Of a DNA stretch of 64,000 nucleotides, positions 54,299-63,978 are shown piece by piece. Position 1 is the stretch's first letter, and each line of letters begins with the position of its first letter. The notes beneath the pieces were generated by a model. The model did no database searches. It was not told the DNA's origin and saw only the letters and a program-made list of their open reading frames with translations. The stretch comes from Alistipes sp. (GTDB taxonomy: Bacteria > Bacteroidota > Bacteroidia > Bacteroidales > Rikenellaceae): assembly GCA_017379015.1 (NCBI GenBank), contig JAFNXN010000028.1:1-64000 (forward strand), given 5' to 3'. A program made the translations under genes and the position numbers.

Positions 54299-57253
54299 AT
54301 GACACAAAATATAGCTACTCAGATTGAGAATATCAACAAGTCGATAGAGTGGATCAAGAAGTATAAGCCACAGGACTACGAGCAGAAGTTCTTGCAACTT
54401 GTTGAGGAGCGTCGCAAGCTTAAGAAGCTCCAGCTGGCAAACGACGAGAACCCTGCAATAGCAGCCTTTGGCGTGAGCCAGGTGGGTAAGTCATACCTGA
54501 TGAACTGTATCCTTCAGAAGGATGGCAAGCCCTTTGTTGTTGAGGCAGACGGCACAAGCTACAAATTTATCGAGGAGATGAACCCAAAGGTTACGGACAC
54601 GGAGGCTACGGGTGTCGTAACACGCTTCACATCATTCTCGCGTAACCCCGAAAGACACAGCAAGGAGTACCCTATACTCATGAAGTGTCTTACGGTGGCA
54701 GATGTCATCATGATCATCAGCGATGGATTCTACAACGACATCAGCGACTATACCACATATAGCGAGGCTGAGATCAGCGAGCTCAGCGACAACCTCTTTG
54801 CACGATATAGCAAGATGCCCGTGATTGCCAACTCGGCAATTACGCCCGACAGCATCATGGACATCAGAGCCTACTACAACAAGCATATCAATAATGCTCA
54901 GGCATTCATGCACACCACATTCTTCGATCAGCTGTCGCTCATCGCTGACCGCATACCAGCAGAGGATTGGGTGGAGGTATTCTCGGTGCTTTGGCACAAG
55001 AGCGAATACCAGGTGAAGCTCTTTAAGAAGATGCTCGACACGCTTGCCAAGCTACAATACCACAACTACATCTACCTGCCAGCTCAGGCACTTCTACACG
55101 GTGGTATCAACGAGGATACGGTGATGAGTGTGCAGTGCCTTAACGAGCTATTCCTCGAGTCACCACGCTTCTTCACCGATGCATACCTAAAGAAGGATGG
55201 CGGCTACGAGAAGGTTGCACACCTCACAAAGAGTGAGATCTGCGCCGTGTGTGCCGAGATCATCGTCTGCATCACAGAGCAGTATCTCGAGAACTCCAAT
55301 CAGTATAGCTTCATCAACATCGACGACGAGCGCGTCATGCGCCAGCTATCGGATGGCAGAAAGCGTGTTGAGAAGTATAACGCTGTGACAGGAAAGACCG
55401 ATGTTACATACGAAAAGTCGATAGGCGTGCTTAAGGAGAACGACCTCCTCGACTTCCCAGGTGCTCGCTCGCGCAAGAAGGAGCTACTTCAGACTCTTCA
55501 GGAGGATCCTATCCTCATCAACGTCTTGTTGCGAGGCAAGGTGGCGTACCTCTTCAACATGTACAACGAGTCGATGCTTATAAATATACTATTGTATTGC
55601 CACCATGCAGCACAGAACGATGTTACGGACATTCCACTTCTGATCAACGACTGGATCAGAAACTACGTGGGCGACACGATGGATAAGCGCAGACGCACAC
55701 TCGAGCTTACCGATGGCATCTCGCCATTCTTCTACGTGGGTACAAAGTTCAACATCGACATGCAGCTTAAGACCGAGCAGGTGGAGAACAGCATCAACGG
55801 TCTTAACGGTCGTTGGCAGCAACGCTTCGAGAAGGTGCTCTACCACCAGTGTTTCAATGCCGATGGTAGCCTCGACTCGCAGCAGACAAAGATATTCCTC
55901 AACTGGACACGTCCGGGTGAGTGCTTTAGCAACAGCTATATCCTTCGCGACTTCAAGTTCTCGGGCCCTCTAGCCAGCAAGCTCTACGAGAATGAGAATA
56001 GCGACGAGCGCAGGATGACAATCCCCGAGGAGCACTACCGCAACCTTCGTCAGACATTCTGCACAAACGAGTCGGTACTCCGCTTCTTTAAGTTCCCTGA
56101 GCTATCATGGGACGTATGCTCATCAATCGACAATGATGGTGCTCAGTACATCATCTCACAGCTCGACAAGGTGGCATCGCGCATGGGCGTAACACGCGAC
56201 GAGCAGTTTAAGACTATCCTCGCGGGCGTATCGCGCAAGGTGCTCACACTCATGGATGGCTACTACGTATCTACCGACATCGACGAGATGCTCGAGGGTA
56301 ACATACGCAAGGCGCGCATCATCTTCCGTGAGATGGACTTCACATGCAATGCCGACAACTACTACTTCGGTCACCTCATCCAGGCACTACAAGTAAGCGA
56401 GACATCGTGCTACAGAACGATCCACACGATACTTCAGAGCCCCGAGATAAACAACAAGGTGAACGAGTTCAAGGACTACGAGATCATCCGCAACTCATGT
56501 TCAAAGTCGGGCTACCCCATCGAGAAGGCTCAGAACGACGATGAGAAGTGGCAGTCGATAATCAACACCTACTGCTTCTACTCAGTAGCCGAGGCGGAAG
56601 AGTTCCTATCACGCAAGCATATCGACGTGCGCAAGCTCTTCGACGGATCGTACAAGCGTAAGCTCAACTCGTGCATCATCGCCGATGCTGTCTACGACAT
56701 GTGGTGTACAGGCATCAAGTCGGTGGACTTCCTCAACAGCTTCTCAAGCGACGAGAGCTTCGATGCTAACGCCATGACGATGCTCGTGGACAACCTCATA
56801 CACTCGGCAAATACGCTATCGCTGCGCGACATGATGGCATCAGCACTAGCCGAGTATGTAAACGTGGTAAACATCCACACTGCCAACGAGAGTCTGCTTG
56901 CCGACACCCTCGCCAGCATGATCAACGACTTTATCCTCGACTTTGGCTTCAAGTATCTCTCGGCTGAGGATATTGCCAAGGCTAAGAACATCTGTCGCGG
57001 ACGCAACATCCCAGCATTCGACTATATCGAGCGCGAGACAAAGTCGGTATTCGAGGAGGAGGATATCACCGAGATGTTCAATGAGATGTCGAAGAGTCCT
57101 CAGGCGATACTCCCATCGTTTGACGACAACTACAACAAGTGGTTGGAGTATATGTTCATCTCGTTCATCGCTCATCTCAACGTGCCCGACTTCGATCACC
57201 ATGCCAACAACGTGCTCTCGGTAATCATCGACGGTATTAAGCAGGCGGCATAG
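54299..57253 (+). CDS. SrfC-like large P-loop NTPase
   Basis: 984 residues from the ATG at 54299 (a TTG three codons upstream is possible). An N-terminal helix with Lys/Glu heptads (residues 10-50) is followed by the P-loop GVSQVGKS at 58-65 and then DGTSYKFIEEMNP and EATGVVTRFT (about residues 84-115), a signature I associate with SrfC (Virul_fac) proteins. The G1-to-switch layout recalls dynamin-type GTPases, but a clear G3/G4 motif is not seen. The remaining ~700 residues are mostly helical. Longer than the usual SrfC. It is coupled to the SrfB gene, supporting a joint complex. Confidence 0.75.
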   Translation: MTQNIATQIENINKSIEWIKKYKPQDYEQKFLQLVEERRKLKKLQLANDENPAIAAFGVSQVGKSYLMNCILQKDGKPFVVEADGTSYKFIEEMNPKVTDTEATGVVTRFTSFSRNPERHSKEYPILMKCLTVADVIMIISDGFYNDISDYTTYSEAEISELSDNLFARYSKMPVIANSAITPDSIMDIRAYYNKHINNAQAFMHTTFFDQLSLIADRIPAEDWVEVFSVLWHKSEYQVKLFKKMLDTLAKLQYHNYIYLPAQALLHGGINEDTVMSVQCLNELFLESPRFFTDAYLKKDGGYEKVAHLTKSEICAVCAEIIVCITEQYLENSNQYSFINIDDERVMRQLSDGRKRVEKYNAVTGKTDVTYEKSIGVLKENDLLDFPGARSRKKELLQTLQEDPILINVLLRGKVAYLFNMYNESMLINILLYCHHAAQNDVTDIPLLINDWIRNYVGDTMDKRRRTLELTDGISPFFYVGTKFNIDMQLKTEQVENSINGLNGRWQQRFEKVLYHQCFNADGSLDSQQTKIFLNWTRPGECFSNSYILRDFKFSGPLASKLYENENSDERRMTIPEEHYRNLRQTFCTNESVLRFFKFPELSWDVCSSIDNDGAQYIISQLDKVASRMGVTRDEQFKTILAGVSRKVLTLMDGYYVSTDIDEMLEGNIRKARIIFREMDFTCNADNYYFGHLIQALQVSETSCYRTIHTILQSPEINNKVNEFKDYEIIRNSCSKSGYPIEKAQNDDEKWQSIINTYCFYSVAEAEEFLSRKHIDVRKLFDGSYKRKLNSCIIADAVYDMWCTGIKSVDFLNSFSSDESFDANAMTMLVDNLIHSANTLSLRDMMASALAEYVNVVNIHTANESLLADTLASMINDFILDFGFKYLSAEDIAKAKNICRGRNIPAFDYIERETKSVFEEEDITEMFNEMSKSPQAILPSFDDNYNKWLEYMFISFIAHLNVPDFDHHANNVLSVIIDGIKQAA

Positions 57254-57320
57254 AGCTAGGTCGAGACCATAACTACTAAAGTCGAAAGATAGAAACTACG
57301 ACAAGTAAAAAGACAAAATT

Positions 57321-58895
57321 ATGAAGAAGATATTTTTTGGTGGCAACAGCGAGAATAGAACTCCATTCTGGCAGCCTTGGGGATTTATGGGCTTCTGGGG
57401 ACGATTCTTGGCATTTATGCTTCTGCTTCTCGCCCTCATAGCGATTCTAAGCCTCTTCCGAAACATCGATGAGTTAAGCAGCGAGCCACAGAGAATAATC
57501 ACCGATCCCGATTGGAACCAGCCTATAGTTGGTGGCGAGGAGGTAGGTCTTCCAGCACCCGAGGAGAATATCCTTCCCCCATTCGACCAGACAACGCCGA
57601 TAGCCAACCCTCGCGACGGAGGTATGACGGAGATCTACCCTAACCTACTCTACGTGATCTTCAACTCGGATGCTAACGACGACACTTTCCGCACCTTTGC
57701 CGAGGGCTTCACAACGCGCTATGCGGAACCTGAGCATAAGATCGAGTTCTACAACACTGGCTCGAAGACATGTGTGCTCACAGTGCCCGAGAGTGAGCGT
57801 GAGCAGATATGCGAGCGTCTTTCGAGCGAGATTACTGGCATCGACTTTATGGTAATCCCCGTAGAGGTGATGACATCAATGCAGCATGAGGGTGGTAATC
57901 AGAGTAGCACGACATTTAACGACCCAGCCTTTAACGATGCACAGAAGTCATGGCACTTTGCACCTATTCAGGCGCAAGAGGCATGGGAGATTACCCAGGG
58001 ATCGCCAGAGATCATCGTGGGTATCGTGGATAGCTATATGGATCTAAACCACCCAGAGCTTCGTGGCGACAGATGTATATACCCATACTCTGTTGTGACA
58101 GGCACGCCCGACATCGCGCCACTACCCACCTCATCACCAGCCTCAGCCGGTCACGGCACGTTGGTAACGGCAGTGGCAGTGGGTAATGCCAACAATGGCG
58201 AAGGCTCATCGGGCATTGCTCCTAACTGTAAGTATATCCCCGTGAGCATGGGCGACAACCTCAACACCATCACTCAGGTTGAGGGCATACTATATTGTAT
58301 ATATCATGGTGCTTCGGTGGTCAACATCTCGAGCGGAGCTAACTTCCCCGAGCAGATCATCAGCATGCCTATCGAGCAGCAGATAGCCATGTCGGAGCAG
58401 CATGGACTACGCCAAGAGGAGATGTGGGACTACGTATTTAAGATTGCCGAGGAGCGCAACGTGACAATCGTGTGGGCTGCCGGCAACGAGCACTGCTTCA
58501 CAGCCATGGACACCTCGAAGCGAAATGCTAAGACCATACGTGTGTCGGCAGTAGACCAGAATATCCGCAAGGCAACATTCAGCAACTTCGGTAACTTCGA
58601 GGCTCGCAACATCCGAGAGTGTACCATATCGGCACCCGGCGTGGCAATATGGAATGCTCTACCCAACAACTCCTACGAAGCATGGGACGGAACTAGCTTC
58701 TCGGCACCTATCATCGCAGGCGTTGTGGCACTCATGAAGAGTATAAATAAGGATCTCACAAACGAGCAGATAATCGAGATATTGCAATCGACAAGCATCC
58801 CCGTAGAGGGAGCACCCGAGATTGGCAACCTCGTACAGATTAGAGCAGCACTCGAAAAGGTGCAGCAGATGAGCTCAACAGCTCAAGCAGAGTAA
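57321..58895 (+). CDS. Membrane-anchored subtilisin-like (S8) serine protease
   Basis: 524 residues. One TM segment near the N-terminus (about 29-47) anchors it, with no cleavable signal evident. Residues 95-180 look like an I9-type prodomain (YVIFNSDAND...KTCVLTVPESER). The catalytic domain has Asp237 (GIVDSYMDLNHPE), His278 (AGHGTLVTAV), oxyanion Asn389 (WAAGNEH) and Ser459 (GTSFSAPIIAG), so the triad is complete. Which side of the membrane it faces is unclear. Third gene of the SrfB operon (67-base gap). Confidence 0.87.
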   Translation: MKKIFFGGNSENRTPFWQPWGFMGFWGRFLAFMLLLLALIAILSLFRNIDELSSEPQRIITDPDWNQPIVGGEEVGLPAPEENILPPFDQTTPIANPRDGGMTEIYPNLLYVIFNSDANDDTFRTFAEGFTTRYAEPEHKIEFYNTGSKTCVLTVPESEREQICERLSSEITGIDFMVIPVEVMTSMQHEGGNQSSTTFNDPAFNDAQKSWHFAPIQAQEAWEITQGSPEIIVGIVDSYMDLNHPELRGDRCIYPYSVVTGTPDIAPLPTSSPASAGHGTLVTAVAVGNANNGEGSSGIAPNCKYIPVSMGDNLNTITQVEGILYCIYHGASVVNISSGANFPEQIISMPIEQQIAMSEQHGLRQEEMWDYVFKIAEERNVTIVWAAGNEHCFTAMDTSKRNAKTIRVSAVDQNIRKATFSNFGNFEARNIRECTISAPGVAIWNALPNNSYEAWDGTSFSAPIIAGVVALMKSINKDLTNEQIIEILQSTSIPVEGAPEIGNLVQIRAALEKVQQMSSTAQAE

Positions 58896-58935
58896 ACATC
58901 GAAAGAGTAATAATAATAAAAAAAGGTATACAATT

Positions 58936-59916
58936 ATGGCAAAGAAACAAAATTCAGGAAGCGTATCCATTGCAAACTTCATTGCGGTGGTAGGCATCGT
59001 TCTTCTCATGGTATTTAGCTATATCGGCTACTCATACAAGAGTGGTGGCTCGATGGGCATCAGCATCGGCATTGCAGCGGGCATAGCAGCCATTGCCGGC
59101 ATCCTACTATGGTTCATCATCAAGGCTAAGAGTGCCGAGAACTATCTCGACAAGTGGAAGGTAGCCGAGATCATCGGTCTTGTGCTCTACGTTATCTTTG
59201 CTGTGAGCTCAGCAATTTATGGCGGCTCACACCACTTCTTCGTGGTTAACGAGCAGAAGGAGGAGATCAAGAGAATGGCAGAGAACGACCTTAGAAAGAT
59301 CGACAAGATGTTTGAGGATTACGAAGCATTTGAGAATGAAGCACTTTCGATCTACGAAAATGGCCTTATGAATGCCACAGCAAGTCGCCCAAACAACACC
59401 GATGAACTTACTCAGTACCTCACCAATGAAGGTATAACTAGAGGTATGGTAGAAACTAAAACAGAATACCAGAAGGATAAGGTGCTTGGTGCTAACTACG
59501 AAAGCCTAAAAAGCAGAAAGGATGATAAGAAGCGTAAGATCATGGGAAGCATCAACAACTGGAGCGTTCTCAACATCCCTACCCTTTCAAGCGACATTAC
59601 CGACTTTGCAAAGAGAGCAGAGACGCAGCTCAGCGAGCTCTCGAAGAGTGGTGAGATGCCTGTCATCAAGCAAAACGAGGCAAATAAGTTCGACCTAGGC
59701 GAGAATCAGGTTAAGGAGTTCGCAGTTGAGGGTGGCGTAGAGAACCTAGAGTTCCAGAAGGGTCTAACAGAGGCTGAGGGTGTCAGCATCCTTGGAATCG
59801 TAGTTATCCTCGTAATCCACCTCTTCATCCTTCTAAACTACATCGTGACACACCGCACACGCACAGTTGCTGCAGGCAAGCATACTGTTGAGGACGGCGG
59901 TAGACTACTTTACTAA
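58936..59916 (+). CDS. Four-TM membrane protein, unknown function
   Basis: 326 residues. Three TM segments near the N-terminus (about 12-31, 36-60 and 70-92) and a fourth close to the C-terminus (about 283-305). The ~190-residue stretch between is charged and helical (KRMAENDLRKIDKMFEDYE, LKSRKDDKKRKI), probably a coiled-coil domain on one side of the membrane. No family recognised. It sits 40 bases after the protease and 23 before the second P-loop gene, so it may be the membrane platform of the system. Confidence 0.72.
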   Translation: MAKKQNSGSVSIANFIAVVGIVLLMVFSYIGYSYKSGGSMGISIGIAAGIAAIAGILLWFIIKAKSAENYLDKWKVAEIIGLVLYVIFAVSSAIYGGSHHFFVVNEQKEEIKRMAENDLRKIDKMFEDYEAFENEALSIYENGLMNATASRPNNTDELTQYLTNEGITRGMVETKTEYQKDKVLGANYESLKSRKDDKKRKIMGSINNWSVLNIPTLSSDITDFAKRAETQLSELSKSGEMPVIKQNEANKFDLGENQVKEFAVEGGVENLEFQKGLTEAEGVSILGIVVILVIHLFILLNYIVTHRTRTVAAGKHTVEDGGRLLY

Positions 59917-59939
59917 ACGACTAAAACTACACTACATAT

Positions 59940-61742
59940 ATGGCACTAACAGAACTACAGCGCAAGCAGCTTATTGAGAAGATTAACTCTCTTCCAGTTA
60001 AGACTATACTACCATATTTTCTAGAGAAAGAGATCTCATTCGAGGATGTACCACACATCGAGGAGGAGCGCAAAAGATGGATCGAGGAGCAGGTAAACTC
60101 AATGCCTAACCCTAACGAGCAGAGAGAGTGGAACGGTATCGCAAACCTTATATCGGGTGCAGCAAACATCATGCAGCAGCAGGAGGTATTGCAGATGCTT
60201 GAGACATATATCAACAACTGGGATGCACAGCGTCCTACGGGCAACCATGTGGACGAGGCACGCGACATATATGCTCGCCTAAAGAGCGAGATAGACGTGA
60301 CAATTAAAGGTGAAGAGGACAGAGATTGGGAGCGTGTGGATATGTTCTCAAAGGCAAGCATCATAGGTCATCTTAGCAAGTATCCCGATACGGCTCACCG
60401 CAGCGAGATAGATGATGCCGTATGGAATCTTGTGAACAAGGAGAGCGAGCTCGACATTCGCGAGTACCGCGAGCTATTTATCAACGGCAACCACTATATG
60501 GAGGCAACTGAGCTCTACAACGCCATTGTACGTTGGAGCGAGGTGAAGAGCCTTAACGACATCTTTGCCGTACATCAGTACTTGCAGGAGAACCCAAACA
60601 CCCCATACAAGTTCCAGGCTCAGACACTATATATCTCGCTTAAGCAGAACGAGATAAGAGAGATGCTCACACGAAATATCGATTATGATGCAGAGCGTCT
60701 TATCCGCATAATTAACGAGGGTGTGATCTCCGAGAACGAGATTATCAACTCGAAGGTTGTAACCAAGCCAGTTCTCGAGACTCTTAAGTCACTCAGAACT
60801 ATTCATGGCGATCTTCCAGATATTCGTGTAGCCATCAACAACTCTATGGCAGAGTGTAAGGAGGGCTATACTGATGTCTACTTCTTCGGTGTGCCATCGA
60901 CAGGTAAGACCTGCGTGCTTATGGGTCTTTCGCGTTCAGACTCACTCCACATCAACCTTGCTGCCGGCGGTGGCGACTACGCCTCGGCACTCCAGCAGTA
61001 CACCGACGTGGGTATAACCGTGCCACGTACCCCAGGTACATTCGTAACAACCCTTGAGGCCACGATCAGCTCACGCGCAGCAAATGGCGTGGAGCACAAG
61101 GTTAACCTCGTTGAGATGTCGGGTGAGGAGTTTGCATTTAGCATTGCCAACAACCCTGAGCACATCTTCGAGTTTGAGGATATGGGTAGCGGTGCTACGA
61201 AGCTGCTCAAGAACAACAACCGCAAGGTCTTCTTCCTGATCATCGATCCTACGGCTAACGTGGTGCGTATCAACCGCGAGATTGTGGATGGCTACGACGA
61301 GAATACTGGCGCGCCTATCACTCACCTCGAGTACTGCGTGGTGAACCAGCGCACGCTGATTCAGAAGATGGTTAACATCTTCGAGAATCCAGGCAACGCC
61401 GAGATTATGAAGAAGGTTGACTCAATACATATCATCATGACCAAGTCGGATACATTGGGTAACGCTGTGGAGCGCGAGGAGAAGGCATACGAGATCTTCA
61501 ACAACAAGTTTGGCCACCACATCCTCGAGCCACTTATCAACCTATGTAAGGAGTACAACATCAATACTAGTACAAAGTTCCATCCAAAACTCTACACCTT
61601 CTCACTCGGAACATTCTACATCGGAGGACTCTACGAGTATGAGCAGACAGACTCTAACCGCCTAGTACAGGCTATCAAGAATGCTACACATGGCGAAAAG
61701 CAGAGAACATGGTGGGATAGACTTAAGGATGTATTAAACTAA
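59940..61742 (+). CDS. GTPase-like P-loop protein with N-terminal helical repeats
   Basis: 600 residues. Residues ~1-290 contain about three helical units of the type Y-x-P-x-T/G-x-x-x-x-EA (HLSKYPDTAHRSEIDDAVW, LFINGNHYMEATELY, YLQENPNTPYKFQAQTLY). The P-loop GVPSTGKT is at 317-324, a G3-like EMSGE at 392-396, and a G4-like TKSD at 501-504, so a GTPase of the Ras/septin superfamily is more likely than an AAA ATPase. Similar to double-GTPase/Gtr-like proteins of bacterial conflict loci by general layout only. It precedes the zinc-finger gene by 13 bases. Confidence 0.72.
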   Translation: MALTELQRKQLIEKINSLPVKTILPYFLEKEISFEDVPHIEEERKRWIEEQVNSMPNPNEQREWNGIANLISGAANIMQQQEVLQMLETYINNWDAQRPTGNHVDEARDIYARLKSEIDVTIKGEEDRDWERVDMFSKASIIGHLSKYPDTAHRSEIDDAVWNLVNKESELDIREYRELFINGNHYMEATELYNAIVRWSEVKSLNDIFAVHQYLQENPNTPYKFQAQTLYISLKQNEIREMLTRNIDYDAERLIRIINEGVISENEIINSKVVTKPVLETLKSLRTIHGDLPDIRVAINNSMAECKEGYTDVYFFGVPSTGKTCVLMGLSRSDSLHINLAAGGGDYASALQQYTDVGITVPRTPGTFVTTLEATISSRAANGVEHKVNLVEMSGEEFAFSIANNPEHIFEFEDMGSGATKLLKNNNRKVFFLIIDPTANVVRINREIVDGYDENTGAPITHLEYCVVNQRTLIQKMVNIFENPGNAEIMKKVDSIHIIMTKSDTLGNAVEREEKAYEIFNNKFGHHILEPLINLCKEYNINTSTKFHPKLYTFSLGTFYIGGLYEYEQTDSNRLVQAIKNATHGEKQRTWWDRLKDVLN

Positions 61743-61755
61743 ATGAGCAAAGAGT

Positions 61756-63957
61756 ATGACAGAGTATAAGAATATATCAGTAAAGGTATGTGGTAATCCA
61801 GATGCCAACAGCGGTTTTCAGACTATTGCGCAGTATAACTCGCCACTATTTGCAATCGCTGATAAGGAGTATGGTGGCGTGCAGCTCAACTCGCACTTCT
61901 TCACACTCCGCATTGAGCCCGCACAGGTGATCTACAAACTCATTAAGAACAACGTTCGTAGCGGTGGAGCATTCCGTGCCGGCACACTTGTCATAGCAAT
62001 GTCAATACCAAAGGGCTACAAGCTAAATGGCAACATCACACCATACGACGTGCTGATGCGTCTCAAGGACTCGTTCCTTGACCGTTGCATGACGCTTAAG
62101 GACTCTGCGATGGGCACTTACGAGTTCAATAGCGGCATAATCAACCACAATGTGTTGGACGATGTGGCACAGATGTTTACGCTAGTGCCTCACAAGGGTC
62201 CATACCACCCAATGGCAACCAACAGCACTGCTGTGGGATGCGTCACCGTTGACGAGATTAAGATCGGACAGCTGCTCGCAGATGTTCAGTATAGCGCATT
62301 CAGCAACTTTAGCGAGGTGATCATCGCCCCATCTATTCAGTCGGGAGCATACGTGCAGATACCAAACATAACCATCCCTCGCAAGCCACAGTATAACATC
62401 ATCGAGAATGGCGTGTCAAAGGGTGTTATGGCAGATAGCAACCAGATAACCACCATCAACGGTGGCAAGAACTCGCTCTACTACGACAATAAGGAGGTTA
62501 AGTTCTCAATTGCTGAGCTTATAGCTGGCAAGCAGGTTGAGGGTGTTCAGATCGACATAGAGAACGAGGCGATACACGTAAACCGAAGCCTACTAGCCAC
62601 ACCACGCCAGCAGGTTGTACGTATCGTGGCATCACCCAAGGAGATGGCAAATAGACTCAAGCCTAGCGACATCGCTGTAAGCTACAACGGCAATCAGCTG
62701 AAGGTAAACAACGACCTCACACTCCAATTTACAGGTGAGGAGATCGCCATGCTTGCCCAGTCGCAATATTTCAACGTAGGCTACTACGGCACTGAGCCAT
62801 ATATGATCCGAACCAAGGATGTGCGTAACAACGAGCTACACATCACATTCGAGAAGAATGCTGCTCGTAACGTTGCAACGCCAGCTGCTGCACGCGACAT
62901 GGGCACACCAAGCGTTAACCCATCGGGCAACTACGCCGAGTTCACCCTATCGTTCAGCAACCCTATAAACATCCCTAACAGCAAGCCTATACAGCTATCG
63001 CTCTCTGACGAGGAGATCGTATATAGGATATATAGCAACCAGGATACCCTTAAGCAGCATACACGCGAGATCATTCGCAAGAACAAAGAGGGAAAATACG
63101 AGTGCAACATCTGCCTACCTAAGGCATGGGTAAGCAGCGGCGTGACACTTCGCGTAGAGATCCAGAAGAGGGTGCTTAAGACCCGAATTAGCTCTCACAG
63201 CAAGGGTGTAATCAGCAACTTTGAGCTCGACACTGACACACCATCAAAGATGGGCAAGGTGGCTAAGTTCTTGGCTATGGGTGCTATCGTAGGTGCTATC
63301 ATCGGATTTGTAATCGGCTATCTTCTCCCTTCGCCATTTGGAGGTAAGCAGGAGCCACAGTCACAGGATGAGATTGTTAATCCTCAAACAGAGATAAAGT
63401 CAGAAAAGACAGGTGAGGGCAAGACGGCTCAAGAGCCAATGGCATTCTGCTCGATCTGCAACGAGCCATTCGATAGCCAGGAGGCGTTTAATGAGCATAA
63501 TAACAAGATGCATCCTTTTGCATGTCCTTATGATGGTTGTACCATGCGTTTTAGCACATCTGAAGAGCTTAAAGATCATCAGAAAACCAAAGGTCATCTA
63601 TTTAAGTGTCCTAAATGCGAACTGAAATTCATGACTCGCGATGAGGTAGATCAACATATTGCTCGCAAGCATAACGATACAAGAGGTGGCACCTCAACAC
63701 GTGGTGGCGGTCAGGCTCAGAACGGTGGTCAGAGTCAGAACCGTCAACAGAGTGCATCAGCAGGAGCTCAGGGCGGACAGGTTGCTGCACAACCCGCTGC
63801 GCAGCCTGCAGCACAAGCTGAGCCTGCAGCACAAGCCCAAGCCGCTAAGGAGGAAGCGCCAGCAGCCGCTGAAAAATTTACTTGCAGTAGGTGTGGCAAA
63901 ACATTCGCAACTAAACAAGAACGTAACGCACACCGAAGCGAGTGCAGCGGAAAATAA
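61756..63957 (+). CDS. Membrane protein with four C-terminal C2H2/C2HC zinc fingers
   Basis: 733 residues. The ~480-residue N-terminal part is beta-rich and not recognised (its first ~200 residues may be a partner domain for the adjacent GTPase-like protein, by position only). One TM segment lies about 507-526 (AIVGAIIGFVIGYLL). Then come zinc fingers: C565/C568/H581/H586, C590/C595/H608/H614, C618/C621/H634/H639 and, after a Gly/Gln/Ala-rich linker, C710/C713/H726/C730. The spacing C-x2,4-C-x12-H-x3,4,5-H/C is the classical eukaryote-like pattern. Fingers would lie on one side of the membrane and could bind protein or nucleic acid. Confidence 0.8.
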   Translation: MTEYKNISVKVCGNPDANSGFQTIAQYNSPLFAIADKEYGGVQLNSHFFTLRIEPAQVIYKLIKNNVRSGGAFRAGTLVIAMSIPKGYKLNGNITPYDVLMRLKDSFLDRCMTLKDSAMGTYEFNSGIINHNVLDDVAQMFTLVPHKGPYHPMATNSTAVGCVTVDEIKIGQLLADVQYSAFSNFSEVIIAPSIQSGAYVQIPNITIPRKPQYNIIENGVSKGVMADSNQITTINGGKNSLYYDNKEVKFSIAELIAGKQVEGVQIDIENEAIHVNRSLLATPRQQVVRIVASPKEMANRLKPSDIAVSYNGNQLKVNNDLTLQFTGEEIAMLAQSQYFNVGYYGTEPYMIRTKDVRNNELHITFEKNAARNVATPAAARDMGTPSVNPSGNYAEFTLSFSNPINIPNSKPIQLSLSDEEIVYRIYSNQDTLKQHTREIIRKNKEGKYECNICLPKAWVSSGVTLRVEIQKRVLKTRISSHSKGVISNFELDTDTPSKMGKVAKFLAMGAIVGAIIGFVIGYLLPSPFGGKQEPQSQDEIVNPQTEIKSEKTGEGKTAQEPMAFCSICNEPFDSQEAFNEHNNKMHPFACPYDGCTMRFSTSEELKDHQKTKGHLFKCPKCELKFMTRDEVDQHIARKHNDTRGGTSTRGGGQAQNGGQSQNRQQSASAGAQGGQVAAQPAAQPAAQAEPAAQAQAAKEEAPAAAEKFTCSRCGKTFATKQERNAHRSECSGK

Positions 63958-63978
63958 AATTCAACAAAGAATAACAGT

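Noticed and set aside
53460..57253. Horizontal transfer of the SrfB operon judged from base composition
   Set aside because: Codon use and base composition in this part look similar to the rest of the window by eye, and no integrase, tRNA or IS boundary is visible; no claim can be made.
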